Source: a virus
Virus record (IMG/VR): IMGVR_UViG_3300024054_000537
Location: 1-37,656 of that record
DNA length: 37,656 nucleotides
Direction: 5' to 3' (one strand)
This document shows, one piece after another, positions 24,769-30,698 of the stretch; position 1 is the first letter of the stretch, and the number at the start of each line of letters is the position of its first letter. The notes below the pieces were generated by a model that was given only the letters and a program-made list of their open reading frames with translations, did not search any database and was not told the origin of the DNA. The position numbers and the translations under genes were made by a program.

Positions 24769-25631
24769 ATGCGACTAATTTCAGACCATAATCTCGAGGA
24801 GAGAGCGTCTAATACATTTATTGCTGGCTGCCGGTCTGGATCATATTTTTCACTTTCGACCAAAGGATGCGGGATGGTATCCTCAATTATTTTTTTTTCA
24901 CCATCATATCCGATGGCGGTTATTCTCCCATTTGATCTGGCAACTTGCATCAAGGCGATAGTTTCCTCGTCCGGCTCTAATCCGATATGCTTATCAGAAG
25001 TGTATTTTTCGGTAAGCGTTTTTGCCCGTTGACTAGCCAAGCGATTCCGGATTTTGGTCTCAAGGTGACTCGTTTCATCTGGGTTGGGAAGGCTGATATA
25101 AATTTCAAGTCGTGTTTTGGTTGGTATTTTTAGAATTTTTTCTATTGCTTCATGGGATGTTTCTACGATGACGTCGACCGGGCCATATTTTGTAACAATA
25201 TGGTCTGAACCAAACAATCCTTGGAAAATTTTCCCAGCACTGCTCGGGGATAGTTTGCTAGAGTCAAAAAACAAACGATGTTTTTGAGGATAAAAAATAA
25301 AGAGAACCCTGCGGAGGTTTGGTTTCAAATAATCTGGAACAGGGGGCGGGTCGTTTTCTCCAATCTCGAGGATCTCTCTTGATCTATTATCAAACCATGG
25401 GTCTCGGCTATTTATATTTACGAATCTGTACAACTCGCCAACTAAGCCCTCCATAGGATCAACATGGTTAAGCGGACGCATCCAACCTATTGTTCCCCAA
25501 TCCGTCCCCCTGATTTTCACACAATCTCTTTTTTGATAGACATCATCAAACAGTGCACGATATAATTCGGGGGTGTGCGGATGTAATTTTATATTCAAAG
25601 CACTCGCGCTCATGACTCGTCTTCTCGGCAT
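24765..25631 (-). CDS. DUF4747-like protein, cargo gene
   Basis: A 288-residue soluble protein. The start at 25631 has GGAGGAG five bases upstream. Recognisable pieces are LNIKLHPHTPELYRALFDDVY at the N-terminus, RVLFIFYPQKHRLFFDS, GKIFQGLF, VDVIVETSHEAIEKIL and RLEIYISLPNPDE near residue 175, which I associate with DUF4747, a family of unknown function on mobile elements. The alternation of helix and strand with a conserved PNPD suggests a nucleic-acid-binding or nuclease-like fold, not proven. It is AT-rich, forms an operon with the four-TM gene and diverges from the NYN gene. It has a candidate promoter at 25678-25707. Confidence 0.72.
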   Translation of the reverse strand: MPRRRVMSASALNIKLHPHTPELYRALFDDVYQKRDCVKIRGTDWGTIGWMRPLNHVDPMEGLVGELYRFVNINSRDPWFDNRSREILEIGENDPPPVPDYLKPNLRRVLFIFYPQKHRLFFDSSKLSPSSAGKIFQGLFGSDHIVTKYGPVDVIVETSHEAIEKILKIPTKTRLEIYISLPNPDETSHLETKIRNRLASQRAKTLTEKYTSDKHIGLEPDEETIALMQVARSNGRITAIGYDGEKKIIEDTIPHPLVESEKYDPDRQPAINVLDALSSRLWSEISRI

Positions 25632-25935
25632 TTTACTCCTCCATTCGTTGACCGGTTGATATTTTATTTATTCTGGCCATTTACTGGGAGTTAAGCCACC
25701 AAGTCAAATGTTTTCTAGGGAATCAATCAAGTTCCTTGTTTGGTTGTTTGCGGCCCGACATTACATGGGGTGGCGGCGAGATCTTTGAACGACTTAACCC
25801 CACCGTTACTGGTAAGGCGTTCATTGAAGCGTGTCGCCCATATGTAACCTAACCTCTCGGCCAACCGGTCCGTCAACAATCTGCGCTTGCCGGCGGTCGG
25901 TTACCTCAAACTTTATCGCTCATAAAGGTCTCACT
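25632..25935. other. 304-base divergent intergenic region
   Basis: This gap separates the DUF4747-like gene (-) and the NYN gene (+). It holds the candidate minus-strand promoter and imperfect inverted repeats, including GTAACC at 25855-25860 with GGTTAC further on. The ORF continues in frame upstream of the NYN GTG, but that stretch has no protein-like character. No RNA gene or recombination site was recognised. Confidence 0.5.
25678..25707 (-). promoter_or_regulatory. Candidate promoter for cargo operon
   Basis: TTGACT (25707-25702), an 18-base spacer and TAAATG (25683-25678) on the minus strand, about 50 bases before the ATG. The weak -10 makes this tentative. Confidence 0.35.
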
Positions 25936-26475
25936 GTGGACTACATCTACGTTGACAACTCCAACCTCTACATCGAAGGTTGCCGCGTTAGCGCTGTGGC
26001 TTCAGGGATGGCATCGAACATCGTTGAGGCTATGAACTACGGCATTCTTGATCACGGCTACACCATCAGCTTTGGCAAGCTGCATCAGTTTTTGACGGGT
26101 AATGATCTTTCAAAGATCAAACGTGCAGCGCTGTACGGATCGCGCCCGCCGCCAAATGACTCAATTTGGCAATATGCAAGGAAAGCAGGCTTCGAGTTAC
26201 ACCTTGAAGATCGCAACGCTGCCAACAAGGAGAAGAAAATCGACACGAGCATTGCTACGCTGATTACCAAAGACGCATACAAGCATGGCAAGCCAGCTGA
26301 AGACGTTTTCGTTTTGGTAGCCGGGGATAAAGACTACGTACCCACCCTCAAAGAACTCAGGAAAGATGGCTATAACGTCGAGGTCGTATTCTGGAATCAT
26401 GCCGCCCAGGAACTCAAAGATGCTGCAACCAGGTTCATCCCACTCGATAGCTTCTTGGACAGTTTGCGTCTATAA
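25936..26475 (+). CDS. NYN-domain (LabA/DUF88-like) putative RNase
   Basis: The GTG at 25936 is preferred (AAAGG seven bases before it) over an upstream ATG, giving 179 residues. The NYN/PIN-like acidic site is complete: D7 in YIYVDNSNLY, D103 in KKIDTSIATLITKDA, and D131/D133 in LVAGDKDYVPTL. The fold cleaves RNA in related proteins. The gene runs opposite to every neighbour and has intermediate GC, so it is probably a moron expressed independently of the lytic programme. It shares a divergent region with the DUF4747-like operon. RNase activity is inferred from the preserved residues; its target is unknown. Confidence 0.85.
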   Translation: MDYIYVDNSNLYIEGCRVSAVASGMASNIVEAMNYGILDHGYTISFGKLHQFLTGNDLSKIKRAALYGSRPPPNDSIWQYARKAGFELHLEDRNAANKEKKIDTSIATLITKDAYKHGKPAEDVFVLVAGDKDYVPTLKELRKDGYNVEVVFWNHAAQELKDAATRFIPLDSFLDSLRL

Positions 26476-26501
26476 ATAAATGCCTCCGACGTTATGCCGC
26501 T

Positions 26502-26837
26502 TCAAAAGATCCTCATCTGTCTCGCCGCCACATGTTCGGCCCGCAACTTAGCCAGTATCTGATAGAGGCGCTGCTCTGTAATGTCATACTCCTGGCATAG
26601 CGCCGCCTTATTGCCTCCATTCCAGCGGCGGCCGATCTCCCGGTCACGGCGACATAAGTCTACCGATTTCCCCTTGGGCAGATACATGCCTCCCCAGCGC
26701 TCGCGGAGGATTTCCACGGAGTCATGGGCGATGTTCTTCGCCAGGTCATGATCTACTCCTTGGAGGACAAGGAGTTCAATCAGGTCGTCGCGCAGGCCAA
26801 TTAGGGCCTCGGGATATTTTTCCCGCTCACCTGCCAT
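26502..26837 (-). CDS. mor: Mor-family transcription activator
   Basis: A 111-residue protein from the ATG at 26837 (MAGEREKYPEALIGL). It has the Mor/C dimerisation region (IELLVLQGVDHDLAKNIAHDSVEILRERWGGMYLPKG) and a C-terminal helix-turn-helix (WNGGNKAALCQEYDITEQRLYQIL). In Mu, Mor activates the middle promoter and its relative C the late promoters; here only one member is seen, so it probably drives late transcription directly. The last gene of the early operon, it overlaps the gemA 3' end by 11 bases. Confidence 0.93.
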   Translation of the reverse strand: MAGEREKYPEALIGLRDDLIELLVLQGVDHDLAKNIAHDSVEILRERWGGMYLPKGKSVDLCRRDREIGRRWNGGNKAALCQEYDITEQRLYQILAKLRAEHVAARQMRIF

Positions 26838-27267
26838 TGTCCAATCCCCTGTGCAGCCTACTGCCTTTGCGTTTGCTGTCATACTCGAAGGCGGCCACGA
26901 TCTTCCACAGCATCTCCTCGTCGCAAAACTCGATGGCGTCCACTTTACAAATCTTCTTGGCCATACCATTGGCATAGCTCCAGGGCAGGTCGCGCTCGGC
27001 CAGGTGGGCCTCGATCTTGGCCAGCAGCGGGCCGCGTCCGGCAGGCGGCCTGGTGTTTTTGAACGGCGCTTTCCCGGCTTTTTTAGGTTTCTTCGACTGC
27101 CATCCCTTGGCCTTGAAGTGGTTGAGCAGCACGGCCTGCTGCCGGGGAGAGAGCTCCTTGGCGCTGGTCTTGCCGCCGAAGTGGAAGGCGATCACCGCCC
27201 GGTATTCGTCGTCGGTTAGCCTCAAGTCTTTCTTGGCGATGTGGATCTTGGCGAGTACGGCACTCAT
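26827..27267 (-). CDS. gemA: Regulatory protein GemA (Mu gp16, DUF1018)
   Basis: A 146-residue protein with the GemA core: LAKIHIAKKDLRLTDDEYRAVI at the N-terminus, SAKELSPRQQAVLLNHFKAKGW, and a C-terminal DLPWSYANGMAKKIC with EMLWKIVAAFEY. GemA in Mu alters host gene expression and DNA supercoiling. The start overlaps the upstream stop (ATGA). It lies next to mor, as in Mu. Confidence 0.93.
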   Translation of the reverse strand: MSAVLAKIHIAKKDLRLTDDEYRAVIAFHFGGKTSAKELSPRQQAVLLNHFKAKGWQSKKPKKAGKAPFKNTRPPAGRGPLLAKIEAHLAERDLPWSYANGMAKKICKVDAIEFCDEEMLWKIVAAFEYDSKRKGSRLHRGLDNGR

Positions 27268-27773
27268 GGCATGTCCTCCATCAGATGGGCCAGCGGGTTG
27301 ATGCTGGCGATGTTGGTTGGGCCGGTCTGGGCGGCCCCTGGCCGTCTATGGTGCTGCTCCGCCTCCACCCGTCTCCGTTCGCTGGCCGCGTCCTCCATCC
27401 CGGCCATGTCATGGGCCACCTGGCGCAGGTAGTTGTGGTTGGGCAGGGGCCTGGTCAGCCGGTCGCGGCGGTTGACCATATCGTCCATGGCCTGCGCCCA
27501 GATCCGGGGCGGGCAATCACGGTCGGCCCGGCCCTTGACCTGAACGTAACCAACAGCCACCAGGGAGTGCAATGACTCAAGCACCGAGCAGGCCTTGCGC
27601 CAGACCAAGGACCGTTCGGCTGGGCGGAACAGGCTGAGGTAGGCAGGGATGGCGGCGGCAACCGGCTGGGGGAAAGTGGCAATCTTCGCCTCGGCGCGTT
27701 TGGCGTCGGCATCGGTGGTGAACATCTCAAAGGAGCCTCTTGCTCCGCAACATTGGCAAATCAACTCCGTCAT
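27264..27773 (-). CDS. Hypothetical early protein with N-terminal CxxC
   Basis: A 169-residue protein, not assigned to a family. It opens with MTELICQCCGARGSF and continues helical (ATFPQPVAAAIPAYLSLF, RSLVWRKACSVLESL), then a region resembling a small winged helix and a flexible Arg/Gln-rich tail. Only one CxxC pair is present, so a zinc site would need other ligands. It is the first gene after the folded element at 27817-27923, directly upstream of gemA and mor, and may be co-regulated with them. Confidence 0.65.
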   Translation of the reverse strand: MTELICQCCGARGSFEMFTTDADAKRAEAKIATFPQPVAAAIPAYLSLFRPAERSLVWRKACSVLESLHSLVAVGYVQVKGRADRDCPPRIWAQAMDDMVNRRDRLTRPLPNHNYLRQVAHDMAGMEDAASERRRVEAEQHHRRPGAAQTGPTNIASINPLAHLMEDMP

Positions 27774-27816
27774 TATCTGCTATTTCCTTAGGTTATTGTT
27801 TTGGCTTGCTCATCAG

Positions 27817-27923
27817 TGCCGGATCGCCACATCCGGCAGACCGCACCATGGGACTCTTTTCAGTACCCCCTTGAGGGGTAGGCAGGGGAGGAGGGGGAAC
27901 CTGCCGTGGTCCCATGGTGCGGT
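27817..27923. other. Highly structured intergenic element (hairpin plus three-way junction)
   Basis: A perfect 8-bp hairpin (TGCCGGAT/ATCCGGCA, 27817-27824/27831-27838) abuts a perfect 15-bp outer stem (ACCGCACCATGGGAC, 27840-27854, with GTCCCATGGTGCGGT, 27909-27923). The outer stem encloses two further inverted repeats, TACCCC/GGGGTA and GGCAGG/CCTGCC. In either transcript this can fold as a three-way junction. It begins 5 bases after the zinc-ribbon gene's stop. No U-run follows it on the minus strand, so it is not a standard terminator; attenuation, mRNA processing or a small RNA are possible. Confidence 0.75.
27885..27897. repeat. Second copy of 13-base polypurine repeat
   Basis: GGGGAGGAGGGGG, identical to 24113-24125 and in the same orientation. 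It lies in the loop region of the structured element, about 110 bases before the next minus-strand gene. Confidence 0.7.
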
Positions 27924-27928
27924 TTCGC

Positions 27929-28087
27929 TTAATTCACTAGGGAGAAATCCTCTGTTTTCAGTACGGCATAGTGTTCGTTCCGGCACCACGGGCATTGATA
28001 ACCGACCTCGATGCCATCCTCTTCCGCGTCCCGCTCTATGCCCATCAGCGTCACATCGACCTCTCCGTCACAGGTTGGACATTGCAT
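27929..28087 (-). CDS. Small zinc-ribbon protein
   Basis: A 52-residue protein from the ATG at 28087 (MQCPTCDGEVDVTLMG). Two CPxC pairs (C3/C6 and C32/C35 approximately; QCPTC and QCPWC) form a zinc ribbon. The start follows the DUF3164 stop almost directly (TGATATG). An early gene of unknown role; Mu Com is also a small zinc protein, but Com acts at mom and lies elsewhere, so homology is not claimed. Confidence 0.72.
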   Translation of the reverse strand: MQCPTCDGEVDVTLMGIERDAEEDGIEVGYQCPWCRNEHYAVLKTEDFSLVN

Positions 28088-28088
28088 A

Positions 28089-28700
28089 TCACACCGCCGC
28101 CATGTCCAGCGGGATCTGCTGGTAGCTGCCATCGGCCTGCCGCACCGAAAAGCGCACGTAGGGCTCGCCGTATTCGGTGGTCACCGCGTCGTTGATCGCC
28201 GCCACCGCCTGCTGCCAGCTCTCGGACTGGCTCTTGACCCGCCTGGCCAGGGAGAGCAGGGCCGAGGGCGAGAAGTTGCCCTGGTCGTCGCAGCGGAAGG
28301 CCGCCCGCACCAGGCGCTTGGTCTCCTCGGCCAGATCGCCGGAGAGCGATTCCACGTGCCTTGACACCAGCTCCTTGGCCACCACCACCCGTTCGTTGAC
28401 CTCCAGCCTGCGGCTGTGCAGCCGCTCGACCCGGATCGATCCGTCGAATGATTGCAGCGCCACGTTGCCGCTCTTGCCACCGATCGTTACCCGGTACTGG
28501 TCGGCAGCGAGCTGGACATGGGCCTGGATGGTGTCCAGCCACTCCTGCTTTACCTGGCGCATGTAATCTGCCAGGTCGCGGGCCGAGTCGAGCATTGCCG
28601 TGACGACCGTGTCCCGCTGCTGGTCCAGGTCCGAGATGTCGGTTAGCGGCACCAGGTGGCCGCGATGATCTTTCTTGTATCCCTCGGGGATCTTCTCCAT
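28089..28700 (-). CDS. DUF3164 protein from internal start
   Basis: The in-frame ATG at 28700 has a perfect AGGAGG at 28713-28708 with a 7-base spacing, within codons for LGGKK. It would yield a standard-length 203-residue DUF3164 protein. Both the fused and the short form are likely made. Confidence 0.7.
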   Translation of the reverse strand: MEKIPEGYKKDHRGHLVPLTDISDLDQQRDTVVTAMLDSARDLADYMRQVKQEWLDTIQAHVQLAADQYRVTIGGKSGNVALQSFDGSIRVERLHSRRLEVNERVVVAKELVSRHVESLSGDLAEETKRLVRAAFRCDDQGNFSPSALLSLARRVKSQSESWQQAVAAINDAVTTEYGEPYVRFSVRQADGSYQQIPLDMAAV

Positions 28701-28874
28701 CTTCTTTCCTCCTAATGTTTCCATGACCTTGGCCTCGATGTTGCCGGTCGAGGCCGGATATTCGCCGCGCTTGGCAAGGCTGACGGTGGAGACCGAAACC
28801 CCCAGCCGCCGCGCCACCTCCGCCTGGCCCAGGGCCGCTATTGCCTCGTTCAATACTGCCGTCCAGTCGCTCAT
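28089..28874 (-). CDS. HTH-DUF3164 fusion protein
   Basis: A 261-residue protein. Residues 1-57 are a Cro/XRE-like HTH domain (ALGQAEVARRLGVSVSTVSL, with recognition helix TVSLAKRGEYP). From residue 59 a complete DUF3164 protein follows, beginning MEKIPEGYKKDHRGHLVPL and including DGSIRVERLHSRRLEVNERV. DUF3164 is widespread in Mu-like early operons and normally stands alone. There is no stop between the parts. The start has GGAGG five bases before it and overlaps the upstream stop (ATGA). The function of DUF3164 is unknown; the HTH suggests DNA binding. Confidence 0.85.
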   Translation of the reverse strand: MSDWTAVLNEAIAALGQAEVARRLGVSVSTVSLAKRGEYPASTGNIEAKVMETLGGKKMEKIPEGYKKDHRGHLVPLTDISDLDQQRDTVVTAMLDSARDLADYMRQVKQEWLDTIQAHVQLAADQYRVTIGGKSGNVALQSFDGSIRVERLHSRRLEVNERVVVAKELVSRHVESLSGDLAEETKRLVRAAFRCDDQGNFSPSALLSLARRVKSQSESWQQAVAAINDAVTTEYGEPYVRFSVRQADGSYQQIPLDMAAV

Positions 28875-29305
28875 GCCGCCTCCAGCTCCACTGGTTTCAC
28901 AGCTGTTATGCGGGCCTCCGCTACTATGCGGGCCTCCGCCTCGGCGGCGCGGATATACTTGTGCATGGTCTGGGCGGTGAGGTTGAGCATCGCCAGACAC
29001 AGGCTCAAGACTTGTGGATTACCGGCCTCGGTCGCTGGCAGTCTGCCGATCAGCTCCATAATGGCGCTGAGGTTGCGCTTGGCAGCGGTCAGGTAGCCCT
29101 CGGCGATGGCCGTTTCCACAGTGTCGTCCAGTGATGATGCCTGGAGCGACTCCTCGTCGTCGGCCAGGAGGTGGCGGCCTATCCGCTGCAGGGACTCGAC
29201 CTGGGTGGAAATAGCGCCCCAGGGTGCATGGGCCTGTAGGGAGGTGACGATGTCGATCAGCGCGCGGCCGAGGTCGTGGGTGGTCTCAGGGTGCTTGGTG
29301 TTCAT
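28871..29305 (-). CDS. Hypothetical early helical protein
   Basis: A 144-residue, mostly helical protein from the ATG at 29305 (AGGAGA before it). Segments such as LGRALIDIVTSLQAHAPWG, AAKRNLSAIMELIGRL and LCLAMLNLTAQTMHKYIRAA predict a helical bundle. The C-terminus contains an 18-base tandem duplication (TATGCGGGCCTCCGC at 28907-28921 and 28925-28939) encoding a repeated EARI. No family recognised. It sits where Mu carries kil/gam-like genes, but no Gam signature is visible. Confidence 0.65.
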   Translation of the reverse strand: MNTKHPETTHDLGRALIDIVTSLQAHAPWGAISTQVESLQRIGRHLLADDEESLQASSLDDTVETAIAEGYLTAAKRNLSAIMELIGRLPATEAGNPQVLSLCLAMLNLTAQTMHKYIRAAEAEARIVAEARITAVKPVELEAA

Positions 29306-29315
29306 AGCGGTCTCC

Positions 29316-29864
29316 TTATAGTTCGTTGAGGGCGTCATGGGCCTTGGCGATGGCGTCTGCCGCCGTCACCAGGGCGGAAAGCGCCGCCTGTTTTTTCTTG
29401 TCCCGCATGGCGCGGAGCCGGTCGGCGTTGTCGGTCAGCTCCGGCATTGCCACGGTGTCCTTGATGAGCCGGAAGGTGTCTCCGTCCTGGCGGACCACGC
29501 CGCGCCGGACCAGCGCTCGCAGCCATTCTGCGGCGTAGTCGCGGACGGCGCCGGAGAGTTCCATCAGATCCTCCACCGATACGGCGCGCCGCATCCTGAG
29601 GAGACTCCACATCACCTGCCGGAGTTCCGGCGGCTTGGGCGGCTGCTTAGCCAGGGTGTAGACGCCGGGGCTGACGCGGGTCAACTCCCCGGCCTTGGCC
29701 ATGTCCCGCAGGGCGGTCAATATCCGTTTGCGGCTTACTTTGGTGTCCATCACCAGGGCCTCGGCCAGGTCGCCGGTCGTGCAGGAGGCATGGCCGCTCT
29801 TGATCCTGGCCTTAATGGCGGTCCTGACTGCGTTGGCGAAACTGTTCTTTTGCGGTGTGCCCAT
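29316..29864 (-). CDS. Winged-helix early regulator
   Basis: A 182-residue protein from the ATG at 29864 (GGAGG before it). Two HTH-like units are visible: TTGDLAEALVMDTKVSRKRILTAL with a wing ending ELTRVSPGVYTL, and VEDLMELSGAVRDYAAEWLRALVRRGVVRQDGDTFRL. The lysine-rich C-terminus is helical. It follows MuB immediately. Tandem winged helices suggest DNA binding; the target is unknown. Confidence 0.72.
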   Translation of the reverse strand: MGTPQKNSFANAVRTAIKARIKSGHASCTTGDLAEALVMDTKVSRKRILTALRDMAKAGELTRVSPGVYTLAKQPPKPPELRQVMWSLLRMRRAVSVEDLMELSGAVRDYAAEWLRALVRRGVVRQDGDTFRLIKDTVAMPELTDNADRLRAMRDKKKQAALSALVTAADAIAKAHDALNEL

Positions 29865-29865
29865 C

Positions 29866-30600
29866 TCAGCCTCCCTGCAAGCCGGATTTGACGGCGATGG
29901 CTGCCGTTTCGCCGCTGACCTCGCCGGTTCGGTCCATGGAGGTGACCACATGGACCAGGTTGATGGTGTCCCGGCGGATGATGCGCAGATCTCCACCCGA
30001 GGCCTTGTGCATCACCGTCATGGCCTCGGGCGTCAGTTTGAGGCCGGTGGTCTGGTTGACGAAGGTCACCACATCGACGGCGGAGGCGGCCTGGAACTCC
30101 ATCTCCCGGTAGGTGCGGGACCAGACCCGGCGGTTCTGCTTCATCAGGTGGGGCAGCTCCTCCTCGCCGACCAGCACCACGATGCCGCCGCTCATCTTGG
30201 CCAGGTCCCGGATCACCTCCAGGAGCCGCTGGCCGAAGCGCTCGATCTCGTCGATAAAGACCGGCCTGGGGTTGATCAGCATGGCGTCCAGGCAGTCGGC
30301 AAAGGCCTTGCCCCGGCGGCCCGCCGGGTGGCGGATGCCGAGCTCGACGCTCAAGGCTCGGAGGAAATCGAGCTCGCTCCAGATCGATACCGTCTCCAGG
30401 TAGACGGCGGCGTGGTTGGCCGCCCAGGCCTGGACGGTGCGGGTCTTGCCCCGTCCGGCCCGGCCCCAGACGCAGGCCAGGCGCTCGTCGCCGTCCCGGT
30501 GTCCGCCCTTGGCCAGCAGCAGGCCGTCCATCATCGACTGGAAGCCGCCGACGTTCCGGGTGTTGACAAACTTTGGTGTGAATTGTATTTTTGCTGCCAT
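29866..30600 (-). CDS. B: MuB-like transposition ATPase
   Basis: A 244-residue AAA+ ATPase from the ATG at 30600, which has GGAGGTGA as Shine-Dalgarno. Walker A is GRAGRGKT (46-53) and Walker B PVFIDEI (113-119); VVLVGEEELP provides a sensor-1-like strand. It binds target DNA and delivers it to the MuA transpososome. It is shorter at the N-terminus than Mu B (312 residues), lacking the N-terminal HTH domain. It lies downstream of the transposase, separated by a 96-base structured gap. Confidence 0.93.
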   Translation of the reverse strand: MAAKIQFTPKFVNTRNVGGFQSMMDGLLLAKGGHRDGDERLACVWGRAGRGKTRTVQAWAANHAAVYLETVSIWSELDFLRALSVELGIRHPAGRRGKAFADCLDAMLINPRPVFIDEIERFGQRLLEVIRDLAKMSGGIVVLVGEEELPHLMKQNRRVWSRTYREMEFQAASAVDVVTFVNQTTGLKLTPEAMTVMHKASGGDLRIIRRDTINLVHVVTSMDRTGEVSGETAAIAVKSGLQGG

Positions 30601-30601
30601 G

Positions 30602-30646
30602 TCACCTCCATCCGTAGTGTGATATCTCAATGAACCGGGCTGCCAC
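30602..30646 (-). CDS. Possible 14-codon leader ORF before MuB gene
   Basis: A GTG at 30646 preceded by AAGGAG (spacing 6) opens a 14-residue frame, VAARFIEISHYGWR, whose TGA overlaps the MuB Shine-Dalgarno. The GTG lies within the 30632-30653 hairpin, so its use could be conditional. It may couple MuB translation; existence is uncertain. Confidence 0.3.
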   Translation of the reverse strand: MAARFIEISHYGWR

Positions 30647-30662
30647 CCGGTTCTCCTTTTTT
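30632..30662 (+). terminator. Rho-independent-type terminator facing +
   Basis: GAACCGGG/CCCGGTTC (30632-30639/30646-30653), a 6-base loop, then TCC and six T on the + strand. No + gene precedes it, so it may block antisense transcription into the transposase gene. On the minus strand the same hairpin lacks a T-run. Confidence 0.55.
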
Positions 30663-30669
30663 CAGTCCC

Positions 30670-30698
30670 AGAAACGTCCACCAGTGGTGGACGTTTCT
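30670..30698. other. 29-base palindrome at the transposase stop
   Basis: AGAAACGTCCACCA (30670-30683) and TGGTGGACGTTTCT (30685-30698) are a perfect 14-bp inverted repeat around a single G. It overlaps the transposase stop codon (30697-30699). With a one-base centre it is more likely a protein-binding site in DNA or a cruciform than an RNA hairpin. Confidence 0.7.

Noticed and set aside
25760-25930. Integron attC-like boxes (ACTTAAC, ACCTAAC, GGTTAC) before the NYN gene
   Set aside because: The matching GTTRRRY core is absent and the pairs do not form an attC fold; no site follows the gene either.
27809-27816. CTGATGAG on the minus strand, resembling a hammerhead ribozyme core
   Set aside because: No stem II pairing follows it and no properly placed GAAA and cleavage site were found; taken as chance.
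28871-29305. Possible Mu Gam (host nuclease inhibitor) homologue
   Set aside because: The position fits, but no Gam signature is readable; left as hypothetical.
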